Below, in pieces: positions 19,848-27,166 of a stretch of DNA of 28,790 nt (the stretch's first letter is position 1; every line of letters begins with the position of its first letter). Position numbers and translations under genes: made by a program. The notes under the pieces are model-generated. The model was not told the origin of the DNA, did no database searches, and saw nothing but the letters and a program-made list of their open reading frames with translations. The stretch comes from Frankiales bacterium (GTDB lineage Bacteria > Actinomycetota > Actinomycetes > Mycobacteriales > SCTD01): positions 1-28,790 of the forward strand of contig JAOPWK010000099.1 of the NCBI GenBank assembly GCA_025965735.1. The letters run 5' to 3'.

Positions 19848-20711
19848 TCATGTCGAGCCCCACCGTGGAGCGCCGGCGTACGGCACCACGGGCGGACCTC
19901 CCACGCCGACCTCCACCACGTGCAGCAGCCCGTCGGAAGGTCCGGGTGCGTGCATCCCGTCGGTGGCCGTGGTGATGACGAGCAGCCCGTCGACCAGGCA
20001 GCAGTCGGACGGCTGCCGCGCGTCGAGCTCGACCCGCGCGATGCGCCGCCCCTGCGGGTCGATCCGGTCGACGGCCCCCGCGTCCCAGAGCGGCACCCAC
20101 AGGCAGCCCTCGTCGTCGATCGCGAGGCCGTCGCAGTAGCCGTGCTCGTGCTGCACCAGCGGTCGCTGCCGGGACAGGCTGCCCGACTCCTCGTCCCAGT
20201 CGAAGGCCCACGTCACCGACGGGCCGCTGTCGTTGAGGTAGGCCGTGCGGCCGTCGGGGCTCCACGCGAGGCCGTTGCTGATCGTCAGCCCGTGCAGTAC
20301 CGCCGTCGCCGTCCCGTCCACGTCCAGCCGGTGCAGCGAGGCGGCGCCGGGCGTGCGGTCCAGCGCCATGCCGCCCGCCCAGAACCGGCCATGCGGGTCG
20401 CACGCGGCGTCGTTCATGCGCACGCCCTCGGGCTCCAGGTCGGCCAGCTCGTGCTGGGCGCCGGCCTCGTCCACGGCGAGCAGCCCCCGTCCCGCCGCGA
20501 GCAGCCAGCCGCTGTCGAGGTACGGCGTCACGGCGCCGACGGTGCGGCCGGCGTCGTGCACCTGCGGTGCGTCGACGTCGTCCAGCTGTGCACGCAGGAC
20601 GTGGCCGGCCTCGATGTCCACCCACAGCAGCTCCTGCCGCCGCGCGTCCCAGCGGATGCCCTCGCCGTGCGCGTAGTGCCTGCGGGACAGGGGTTCTGCG
20701 CGCAGGGTCAC
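19848..20711 (-). CDS. SMP-30/gluconolactonase/LRE-family protein
   Basis: A 287-aa six-bladed beta-propeller of the SMP-30 family, which hydrolyses sugar lactones such as gluconolactone using one divalent metal. The metal-site signatures are present: HGEGIRWDARRQEL near residue 14 (Glu ligand), SNGLAWSPDGRTAYLNDS near 140 (Asn ligand) and YCDGLAIDDEGCLWVP near 185 (Asp ligand). The start is taken as GTG 20711 because it overlaps the acetyltransferase stop by 4 nt (GTGA); the frame is open further upstream to 20747. The real substrate may be any of several sugar lactones. Confidence 0.85.
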   Translation of the reverse strand: MTLRAEPLSRRHYAHGEGIRWDARRQELLWVDIEAGHVLRAQLDDVDAPQVHDAGRTVGAVTPYLDSGWLLAAGRGLLAVDEAGAQHELADLEPEGVRMNDAACDPHGRFWAGGMALDRTPGAASLHRLDVDGTATAVLHGLTISNGLAWSPDGRTAYLNDSGPSVTWAFDWDEESGSLSRQRPLVQHEHGYCDGLAIDDEGCLWVPLWDAGAVDRIDPQGRRIARVELDARQPSDCCLVDGLLVITTATDGMHAPGPSDGLLHVVEVGVGGPPVVPYAGAPRWGST

Positions 20712-21292
20712 CGAGGGCGGCGCGTCATCGGCACGAGCAGCGGGCACCCGGCCGGCACCGGCAGCGGCTCACCGCGCACGAAGCCGAGGCGCTCGTAGAA
20801 CGACCAGTTCCGCGGGTTGGAGCTCTCCAGGTACGCGGGCAGCCCCGCGTCGTCGCAGGCGTCGAGGACCGGCTGGACCACGCGGCGCCCGACGCCGGTG
20901 CCACGTGCCTCGGGCACCGCCCCCAGCGCCTCGAGGTACCAGTGCGGCCTGCGCAGGTGCTGCCGCTCGACGACCGCCTGCAGTCGCAGCCCGCGCAGCG
21001 TGCCGGTGCGCAGCGCCCCCGCCAGCGGTGCCGCGGTGCGCAGCAGCTCGACGAGCCCACCGCGCCAGCCTCCCGGCGGCAGCCAGAGCGCGGCCGCAGT
21101 GCGCTCCGCGGTGACCAGCACCCGGCTGCCGGGCGTGCGGACGGCGGTGCCGGCGAACGCCGTGAAGGCACGGATGAGCCGGCGCTCCCGGTCCGCCCCT
21201 TGCACGAGCCAGCCGAAAACCGGGTCCTCCAGGAACGCGCGCCCCAGGACGGCGCCTGCGGTGCGCTCCTCGTGCAGCTCCTCGACGCTCAC
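20708..21292 (-). CDS. GNAT-family N-acetyltransferase
   Basis: A 194-aa acetyltransferase. The acetyl-CoA loop is LGAVPEARGTGVGRRVV (about 121-137), followed by the helix PVLDACDDAGLPAYLE and the C-terminal NPRNWSFYERLGF, the usual closing motif. The N-terminal half (AVLGRAFLEDPVFGWLV) is typical of actinobacterial GNATs that act on small molecules. It starts at a GTG (21292); a possible -10, GAGACT (minus strand, 21299-21304), ends 6 nt upstream. Its stop overlaps the SMP-30 start, so the two form an operon. Substrate unknown. Confidence 0.88.
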   Translation of the reverse strand: MSVEELHEERTAGAVLGRAFLEDPVFGWLVQGADRERRLIRAFTAFAGTAVRTPGSRVLVTAERTAAALWLPPGGWRGGLVELLRTAAPLAGALRTGTLRGLRLQAVVERQHLRRPHWYLEALGAVPEARGTGVGRRVVQPVLDACDDAGLPAYLESSNPRNWSFYERLGFVRGEPLPVPAGCPLLVPMTRRPR

Positions 21293-21304
21293 GCGCCCAG
21301 TCTC

Positions 21305-21421
21305 TCAGGGCAGGACGTGCTCGAGCAGCAGGTCGGCGTACGGCTCCTCCACCCAGCGCGAGAGCGAGAGGTCCAGGCGAACGCTGGACGCGCCCCCGCG
21401 GGAGGTGATGGGCTGCGGCAC
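21305..21421 (-). CDS. Possible 38-aa ORF or gene remnant upstream of the acetyltransferase
   Basis: A minus-strand frame from GTG 21421 to TGA (21307-21305). It uses G or C in the third position of 37 of its 38 sense codons, so it looks coding, and encodes a plausible helical end: VRLDLSLSRWVEEPYADLL, then LEHVLP. An in-frame stop lies about 50 bp further upstream, so it cannot extend far. No ribosome site or -10 is visible. It ends 12 nt before the acetyltransferase start. It may be a small protein or the 3' remnant of a longer gene whose front is lost. I do not recognise a family. Confidence 0.3.
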   Translation of the reverse strand: MPQPITSRGGASSVRLDLSLSRWVEEPYADLLLEHVLP

Positions 21422-21448
21422 GCACGGATGGACGAAGGCGGGTGCAGC

Positions 21449-21642
21449 GTGACCGACGTCGTCGGGATGGGGTCCTCAAGGACTTCCCCCTGCGCGTGTG
21501 GGTGCGCTCCCGCCAGCACAGCGACGAGGTCGTGCGCGAGGTCACGCTCCTGCTCGAGGGCGAGCGCAGCGGGCAGAGTTCGCTCGACGCCCCGCGGGAC
21601 CTCGTCGCGCCGGCGGACCTGTGCACCTGGGGAGGCGACGCC
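21449..21642 (+). pseudogene. Truncated paralogue of the 154-aa protein at 7680
   Basis: From about 21470 the frame reads VLKDFPLRVWVRSRQHSDEV, then VREVTLLLEGERS and DAPRDLVAPADL. This lines up with residues 10-60 of the 7680 protein (VLKDYPLRLWVEQNEYFEGL, REYRLLLEG, SAPRRLIETAEEL). The last 90 residues are missing: the frame runs into the serine hydrolase gene instead. A probable original start, GTG 21449 (M-T-D-V-V-G), is in another frame, with a GGGG run at the join. The frame is open into 21643, but a fusion is unlikely because a signal peptide follows. Codon use is still that of a live gene, so the loss may be recent. Confidence 0.55.
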
Positions 21643-22632
21643 GTGGCCCGGTCCGTTCTGAGGCGGCAGGGGGCCGTCCTCGCGGCAGCGCTGCTGCTGC
21701 TGCCGCTGGCTGCGACGCCCGCGCAGGCAGCGACCTGCGCCGACGTCTTCCCCGCCTCCTTCGCCGAGGCGCTGGGCCGCGACTTCCCCGCGCAGCGCGT
21801 CACGGCAGCGGTGACCGACACCCGCACCGGCTGCTCCTACGACCTGCACCCCGGGCTCCGCATCACGACGGCGTCGGTCATCAAGGCCGGGGTGCTGGGG
21901 GCGGTCCTGCTCAAGGCGCAGGACGGCCGGCGTGGGCTGACCGCGTGGGAGCGGGCCCGGATCCGCCCCATGATCGAGTACTCGCACAACAACCCGTACG
22001 TCTCGGACCTGTACGGGCACGTCGGCGGGGTGAGCGGGATGGACCGCGCAGACCGCCGCTGGGGGGCGACCGGCACGAGCAACAGCGCGTCGTACGGCGC
22101 CACGTGGACCACCGCCCGGGACCGCACCCGGATCTCGCTGCACATGCTGCACGGAGGCGGGGCGCTCGCCGCCGGCGGGCGCAGCGAGGCCTGGCAGTAC
22201 ATGAGGAGCGTGCACCCGACGCAGCGCTGGGGCATCAGCGCGGGTGTCCCGAGCGGCTGGGGCGTCGCGCTGAAGAACGGCTTCTACCCGATGCGCGGCT
22301 ACGGGTGGCGGGTCGGCTCGACGGGCTTCGTCCGTCAGGGCACGAGCGGCGGCTACGCCTTCACCGTGCTGACCGACGGCGGCAGCTCGCAGGTGCAGGG
22401 GATGCGCCTGGTGGAGGCCGTCTCCCGACGGGTGGCGGCCCGCCTCGCCGGTGGCCCGCCGGCGCCACGGTCGGTCGACCGGGCCGTCTGCACCTCCACG
22501 CGCAGCGGGGAGAGCTGGTCGACCGTGGCGGCACGGGTCGGCGCGAGTCCGGCTGCGGTGCGGACGGTCTCGGGCGGCAACCCGTCACCGCTGCAGGGCC
22601 AGCGCGCCTGCTCCCCGACGCTGCGCCCCTGA
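21643..22632 (+). CDS. Secreted class A beta-lactamase-fold serine hydrolase with a LysM-like tail
   Basis: A 329-aa protein. The signal peptide is residues 1-30 (VARSVLRRQ, then a Leu/Ala core ending TPAQA-A). The catalytic domain has a Ser-x-x-Lys motif, TASVIKAGVLGA (S near 81, K near 84), an S-x-N-type motif in EYSHNNPYVSDLYG, and a G-S-T-G box in WRVGSTGFV in place of K-T-G. There is no obvious Glu-x-x-x-N omega loop, so antibiotic hydrolysis is doubtful; a cell-wall or esterase role is as likely. The last 45 residues (SGESWSTVAARVGASPAAVR, then a Gly/Asn turn) resemble a LysM unit, which would bind peptidoglycan. GTG 21643 has GGGGAGG 8 nt upstream. Convergent with the AI-2E-type gene. 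Confidence 0.75.
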   Translation: MARSVLRRQGAVLAAALLLLPLAATPAQAATCADVFPASFAEALGRDFPAQRVTAAVTDTRTGCSYDLHPGLRITTASVIKAGVLGAVLLKAQDGRRGLTAWERARIRPMIEYSHNNPYVSDLYGHVGGVSGMDRADRRWGATGTSNSASYGATWTTARDRTRISLHMLHGGGALAAGGRSEAWQYMRSVHPTQRWGISAGVPSGWGVALKNGFYPMRGYGWRVGSTGFVRQGTSGGYAFTVLTDGGSSQVQGMRLVEAVSRRVAARLAGGPPAPRSVDRAVCTSTRSGESWSTVAARVGASPAAVRTVSGGNPSPLQGQRACSPTLRP

Positions 22633-22654
22633 CGCAGGACGTCCGTAGCAGCAG

Positions 22655-23929
22655 CTATCGCTTCGCCGGGTCCGAATCGTCCTCCGCGTGGCCCGCGTGC
22701 ACCGCCGGGTCCGGCGTGGTCACGTCGGGGTTCGGCTGACCTGCCGCCGCCGGGGGCGAGCTCGGCGGCGCGGGCTCCATCTCGGCGAGCTGCTGGCGGG
22801 CGTACCGGACGATGACCGCTGCCACCGACAGCACCGGCACTGCGAGGAAGGCCCCGACGATGCCGCTCAGGCTGCCGCCGGCGGTGACGGCGAGGATGAC
22901 GGCAGCGGGGTGCAGGTCGAGCGTGCGGCCGACGAGCATCGGCTGCAGGACGTTGCCCTCGAGCTGCTGCACGACGAGCACCAGCGCGACGACGATGAGC
23001 GCGCTGGTCGGGCCGGTGGTGACCAGCGCGACGAGCGCCGCCAGAGCGCCGCTGACCACGGCGCCGATGATCGGGATGAACGCGCCGAAGAACACGAGGA
23101 CAGCGAGCGGCAGCGCCAGCGGGACGCCGAGCACCGCCAGGCCGATGCCGATGAAGATGGCGTCGACGAGGCCCACGGCCGCCTGCGCCTTGATGAACCC
23201 GGAGAGCGTGACCCAGGAGCGCTGCGCGACGGCGCTCACGTGCGGTGCCGCGCGCGGCCCGACGAGGCCGCCGATCCACGGCAGGAACTTCGGACCGTCC
23301 TTCAGGTAGAAGAAGCACAGCACCAGCGCGAGCAAGCCGGTCAGCAGCAGCGAGCCTGCGGCCGCAGCGCCGCTGAGGACCCGCGCGGCGATGCTGCGCG
23401 CGTTGGACTGGAGCTCGTTGATGAGGTTGTCGACGGTGGCGCCGACGCGGTCCTCACCCAGGTTGAAGGGCGGGCCCGAGAGGCCCTGCTGCAGCTCGCC
23501 GAGGCCGGCCGCGACCTGCTCGCCTATCTCCTCCGCCTGCCCGACCACCTGCGGCGCGAGGCCGCCGATGATGCCGAACAGGACGAGCAGCGCCACGAGC
23601 AGCACGCCGAGGGCGGCGAGGGCGTCCGGTGCGCCGCGGCCGCGGAGGAAGCGCACGGCCGGCCACAGCACCGTCGCCAGCAGCAGCGCCAGCAGGACCG
23701 GCAGCAGGACGACCCAGAGCTTGCCGGCCAGGTAGCCGAGGACGACCACGGCGAGCACGATGAGCAGGAAGCGCGCGCTGGCCGTCGCGATCGCGCGGAA
23801 CCCGGCGCCGACCACGGCCTCGCGCCGGCGGCTGGGCTCGGGCACCTCTCGGTGCCGGCCGACCACCGGCGCACCCTCGTCCGCCGCGCTGCGGGCAGGG
23901 TCAGCCGTGGTCTGGTCAGATGACGTCAC
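22655..23929 (-). CDS. AI-2E transporter family (UPF0118) membrane protein
   Basis: A 424-aa protein with about eight helices. After a hydrophilic N-terminus of about 50 residues come TM pairs (FLLIVLAVVVLGYLAGKLWV, then LPVLLALLLATVLWPAV), a large loop with the family's amphipathic helices (about 125-185), and the C-terminal core with FFYLKDG, FFGAFIPIIGAVVSG, LEGNVLQPMLVGRTLDLHP and GIVGAFLAVPVL, all signatures of PF01594. Named after a reported AI-2 export role, the family is broad; some members are Na+/H+ antiporters or have unknown cargo. The start GTG 23929 has CAGGAT 6 nt upstream, on the minus strand. The C-terminus is a Pro/Asp/His-rich tail. Confidence 0.88.
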   Translation of the reverse strand: MTSSDQTTADPARSAADEGAPVVGRHREVPEPSRRREAVVGAGFRAIATASARFLLIVLAVVVLGYLAGKLWVVLLPVLLALLLATVLWPAVRFLRGRGAPDALAALGVLLVALLVLFGIIGGLAPQVVGQAEEIGEQVAAGLGELQQGLSGPPFNLGEDRVGATVDNLINELQSNARSIAARVLSGAAAAGSLLLTGLLALVLCFFYLKDGPKFLPWIGGLVGPRAAPHVSAVAQRSWVTLSGFIKAQAAVGLVDAIFIGIGLAVLGVPLALPLAVLVFFGAFIPIIGAVVSGALAALVALVTTGPTSALIVVALVLVVQQLEGNVLQPMLVGRTLDLHPAAVILAVTAGGSLSGIVGAFLAVPVLSVAAVIVRYARQQLAEMEPAPPSSPPAAAGQPNPDVTTPDPAVHAGHAEDDSDPAKR

Positions 23930-23935
23930 GCGGGC

Positions 23936-23941
23936 ATCCTG
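23936..23941 (-). promoter_or_regulatory. Probable -10 (CAGGAT) of the AI-2E-type gene
   Basis: CAGGAT on the minus strand ends 6 nt before GTG 23929, matching the arrangement at 2880-2892. Confidence 0.35.
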
Positions 23942-23974
23942 CCCCGTGCTGCCGCAGCGACGCCGAGGAGCCAC

Positions 23975-24718
23975 GTGCCGCTCACCCCGCTGGGCCTGCC
24001 GCCCGAGGTCCGCATCTGCCTGTTCGACCTGGACGGTGTCCTCACCGACACGGCGGCCGTGCACACGGTCGCCTGGAAGCAGATGTTCGACGCCTACCTG
24101 CGGGAGCGGGACGGCGAGGCGTTCCAGCCGTTCGACGCCGGCAGCGACTACACGCACTACGTCGACGGGAAGCCGCGCGCCGACGGCGTGCGGAGCTTCC
24201 TGCAGTCCAGGGGGATCGAGCTGCCGGACGGGGACCTGGAGGACGGTCCCGACCGCGAGACGGTGCACGGCCTCGGCAGCCGCAAGAACGACCTGGTCCT
24301 CGCGCTCATCGAGCGGGACGGCGTGGAGGTCTTCGCGCCGTCGGTGCGCTACCTGGAAGCGGTGCGCGCGGCGGGCCTGCGCACGGCTGTCGTCTCCTCG
24401 AGCGCGAACACCCAGCAGGTCCTCGAGGTGACGGGGCTCGCGCCGCTGCTCGAGCTGCGCATGGACGCCCTGGTGGCGCGCGAGCGGGGGCTGAAGGGCA
24501 AGCCGGCCCCGGACACCTTCCTCGCGGCGGCGGCGGAGCTCGGCGGCGGACCGCGCGACAGCGTGGTCTTCGAGGACGCGCTGGCCGGTGTGGAGTCCGG
24601 CAGGGCCGGCGGGTTCGCGTACGTCGTCGGCGTCGACCGGGCAGGACATGCCGAGGCGCTGAAGGCGGCCGGCGCGGACATCGTGGTGCGCGAGCTGGAC
24701 GAGCTGATCTCCTCATGA
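23975..24718 (+). CDS. HAD-family beta-phosphoglucomutase
   Basis: A 247-aa HAD phosphotransferase. Motif I is FDLDGVLTDTAAVH (about 17-30), with two Asp for nucleophile and acid/base. Motif II is VVSSSANT, with KGKPAPDTF as motif III, and motif IV is VFEDALAGVESG. The cap domain has the family's long helical insert with WKQMFDAYL, as in beta-PGM. It converts beta-glucose 1-phosphate to glucose 6-phosphate. GTG 23975 is preceded by GAGGAG at 4 nt. Its stop overlaps the GH65 start in ATGA. The pairing equals Rv3400-Rv3401 of M. tuberculosis and maltose/trehalose phosphorylase operons elsewhere: phosphorylase makes beta-G1P and this enzyme feeds it to glycolysis. Confidence 0.9.
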   Translation: MPLTPLGLPPEVRICLFDLDGVLTDTAAVHTVAWKQMFDAYLRERDGEAFQPFDAGSDYTHYVDGKPRADGVRSFLQSRGIELPDGDLEDGPDRETVHGLGSRKNDLVLALIERDGVEVFAPSVRYLEAVRAAGLRTAVVSSSANTQQVLEVTGLAPLLELRMDALVARERGLKGKPAPDTFLAAAAELGGGPRDSVVFEDALAGVESGRAGGFAYVVGVDRAGHAEALKAAGADIVVRELDELISS

Positions 24719-27081
24719 GTGCCACCGACCCGTTCCCGGTCGAGCCGTGGTGTCTGCGCGAGCCGGAGCTGGACCTCGAGCGGCTGGCCCGCACCGAGTC
24801 GCTGTTCACCGTGTCGAACGGCCACGTCGGGCTGCGCGGCAACCTGGACGAGGGCGACCCGCACGTGCTGCCGGGCAGCTACCTCAACTCGGTCTACGAG
24901 CTGCGCCCGCTGCCCTACGCCGAGAGCGGCTACGGCTACCCGGAGTCCGGCCAGTCGGTCATCAACGTCACCAACGGCAAGCTCGTGCGGCTGCTCGTCG
25001 ACGACGAGCCGTTCGACGTGCGGTACGGCCAGCTCAAGCGGCACGAGCGGGTCCTGGACTTCCGCGCCGGCCTGCTCGACCGCCAGGTGGAGTGGACATC
25101 GCCTGCAGGGCAGGAGATCCAGGTCCGCACGCGACGGCTCGTCTCGCTGACGCAGCGCGGCATCGTTGCCCTCTGCTACGAGGTGGAGCCGGTCGGCACC
25201 GAGGCGCGCGTCGTCGTGCAGTCCGAGCTGGTCGCGGACGAGGAGCTCGTCGAGCTGTCCAAGGGCGACCCGCGCGCGGCGGCTGCGCTGAGCCATCCGC
25301 TGGAGTCGGAGGAGGCGTCGGCCACCGGCAGCGGCGGGCACCTGGTGCACCGCACCAAGCGCAGCGGCATCCGCGTCGGGGCTGCGATGGAGCACGTCGT
25401 GTCGGCACCCGAGGGCGTCGAGGTCGGCATCAGCTCCGACGCCGTCGACGACTGGGCCCGCGTCAGCATCACCGCGAAGCTCCAGCCCGGCCAGCGGCTC
25501 ACGGTCGTGAAGCTCGTGGCGTACGGGTGGTCGCACCGCCGGTCGCTCCCCGCCGTGCGTGACCAGGTCGCCGCCGCGCTGACCGCCGCGTGCGCCACCG
25601 GGTGGGAGGAGCTGGTGGCCGAGCAGCGCGAGTACCTCGACGCGTTCTGGGAGCGCGCCGACGTCGAGGTCGACGGCGACCCCGAGCTGCAGCAGGCCGT
25701 GCGCTTCGGGCTGTTCCACGTCCTGCAAGCCGGCGCGCGCGCCGAGCGCCGGCCGATCGCGGCCAAGGGTCTCACCGGTCCCGGGTACGACGGGCACGCT
25801 TTCTGGGACACCGAGACGTTCGTGCTGCCGGTGCTCACGCACACGACCCCGGCAGCGGCGGCCGACGTGCTGCGCTGGCGGCACGCGACCCTGCCCATGG
25901 CGCTGGACCGGGCCAAGCAGCTGGGCCTGTCCGGTGCGGCCTTCCCGTGGCGGACCATCAACGGCGAGGAGTGCTCCGGGTACTGGCCGGCGGGTACGGC
26001 GGCCTTCCACATCAACGCCGACATCGCCGACGCTCTCGCCCGGCACGTGGCGGCGACCGGCGACGTGGAGTTGGAGCGCGAGGTCGGCGTCGACCTGCTC
26101 GTGCAGACCGCCCGGCTCTGGATGTCCCTCGGCCACCGCACGATGGACGGGCAGTTCCGCATCGACGGCGTGACCGGTCCGGACGAGTACAGCGCCATCG
26201 CCGACAACAACGTGTTCACCAACCTCATGGCGGCGCGCAACCTGAGGGCGGCCGCCGACGTGTCGGTGCGGCACCCCGACCTGGCGACGCTGCTGGAGGT
26301 GGGGGCGGAGGAGGCGGCCGCGTGGCGCGATGCTGCCGTCGCGATGCACATCCCGTACGACGAGGCGCTGGGCGTGCACCCGCAGTCGGAGGGGTTCACC
26401 AAGCACCGTCCGTGGGACTTCGCCGGCACGCGCGCCGACCAGTACCCGCTGATGCTGCACTTCCCGTACTTCCAGCTGTACCGCGAGCAGGTGGTGAAGC
26501 AGGCCGACCTCGTGCTGGCCATGCAGCTGTGCGGGGATGCCTTCACGCCGGAGCAGAAGCGCCGCAACGTCGACTACTACGAGCCGCTCACGGTGCGGGA
26601 CTCGTCGCTGTCGTCGGCGACCCAGGCGGTGCTGGCGGCCGAGGTCGGCTACCTCTCGCTGGCCTATGACTACGCCGCCGAGGCGCTGCTCATGGACCTG
26701 CGCGACCTGCACCACAACACCGCGGGTGGGCTGCACATGGCCTCCCTCGCCGGCGGGTGGAGCGCGCTGGTCAACGGGTTCGGCGGGATGCGCGACGAGG
26801 CGGGTCTGCTGTCCTTCGACCCGGGGCTGCCCGAGGGGCTCGACCGGCTGGCCTTCCGCATCGTGCGCGGCGACGGCGTGCTCTGCGTGGAGGTGCTGCC
26901 GCAGCAGGTGACCTACGAGCTGCTGCGCAGCACCGAGCCGCTGGTCGTGCGGCACTGCGGCGAGGACGTCGAGCTGCGCGCGGGGGAGGCCGTCGTACGG
27001 CCGCTGGAGCGACGGGTGGAGGCGAGGCCGGCGCCGTTCCAGCCGGAGGGACGCGCTCCGTTCCACCGCGCCCGCGGCTGA
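24715..27081 (+). CDS. Glycoside hydrolase family 65 disaccharide phosphorylase
   Basis: A 788-aa protein, the normal size for GH65. The N-terminal beta-sandwich starts at WCLREPELDLERLARTESLF, with SNGHVGLRGNLDEG, the typical opening. The (alpha/alpha)6 catalytic barrel includes KGLTGPGYDGHAFWDTETFV (about 352-371) and the general acid E491 in GVTGPDEYSAIADNNVFTN. The C-terminal sheet follows (about 715-788). GH65 enzymes cleave maltose, trehalose, kojibiose or nigerose with phosphate into beta-glucose 1-phosphate and glucose. The coupled beta-phosphoglucomutase supports phosphorolysis over hydrolysis. The exact disaccharide cannot be read by eye. It overlaps the preceding gene by 4 nt. Confidence 0.92.
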   Translation: MSATDPFPVEPWCLREPELDLERLARTESLFTVSNGHVGLRGNLDEGDPHVLPGSYLNSVYELRPLPYAESGYGYPESGQSVINVTNGKLVRLLVDDEPFDVRYGQLKRHERVLDFRAGLLDRQVEWTSPAGQEIQVRTRRLVSLTQRGIVALCYEVEPVGTEARVVVQSELVADEELVELSKGDPRAAAALSHPLESEEASATGSGGHLVHRTKRSGIRVGAAMEHVVSAPEGVEVGISSDAVDDWARVSITAKLQPGQRLTVVKLVAYGWSHRRSLPAVRDQVAAALTAACATGWEELVAEQREYLDAFWERADVEVDGDPELQQAVRFGLFHVLQAGARAERRPIAAKGLTGPGYDGHAFWDTETFVLPVLTHTTPAAAADVLRWRHATLPMALDRAKQLGLSGAAFPWRTINGEECSGYWPAGTAAFHINADIADALARHVAATGDVELEREVGVDLLVQTARLWMSLGHRTMDGQFRIDGVTGPDEYSAIADNNVFTNLMAARNLRAAADVSVRHPDLATLLEVGAEEAAAWRDAAVAMHIPYDEALGVHPQSEGFTKHRPWDFAGTRADQYPLMLHFPYFQLYREQVVKQADLVLAMQLCGDAFTPEQKRRNVDYYEPLTVRDSSLSSATQAVLAAEVGYLSLAYDYAAEALLMDLRDLHHNTAGGLHMASLAGGWSALVNGFGGMRDEAGLLSFDPGLPEGLDRLAFRIVRGDGVLCVEVLPQQVTYELLRSTEPLVVRHCGEDVELRAGEAVVRPLERRVEARPAPFQPEGRAPFHRARG

Positions 27082-27095
27082 CGCACCGCCTGCGG

Positions 27096-27122
27096 GAGCA
27101 CCCGGAACAGGTCCGGGTTCTC
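27096..27122 (+). terminator. Hairpin after the GH65 gene
   Basis: GAG-C-ACCCGGA (27096-27106) pairs with TCCGGGT-T-CTC (27112-27122), with one mismatch and a 5-nt loop. It starts 15 bp after the stop at 27081. It also lies just upstream of the next promoter, so a regulatory role is possible. No T tract. Confidence 0.55.
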
Positions 27123-27135
27123 GAGCCGAGCGAAC

Positions 27136-27141
27136 TACTGT
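27136..27141 (+). promoter_or_regulatory. -10 element (TACTGT) of the metallophosphoesterase gene
   Basis: TACTGT lies 7 nt before a GTG at 27149 and 25 nt before the GTG at 27167, so transcripts could be leaderless or have a leader of about 19 nt. Confidence 0.45.
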
Positions 27142-27166
27142 CGGACGCGTGGAGGGGGCCAGCGAG

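Noticed and set aside
21442..22632. A fusion of a 7680-like N-terminal region to the serine hydrolase
   Set aside because: The open frame is continuous, but a full signal peptide with its own GGGGAGG and GTG begins at 21643, and the first codons at 21442 have poor codon use.
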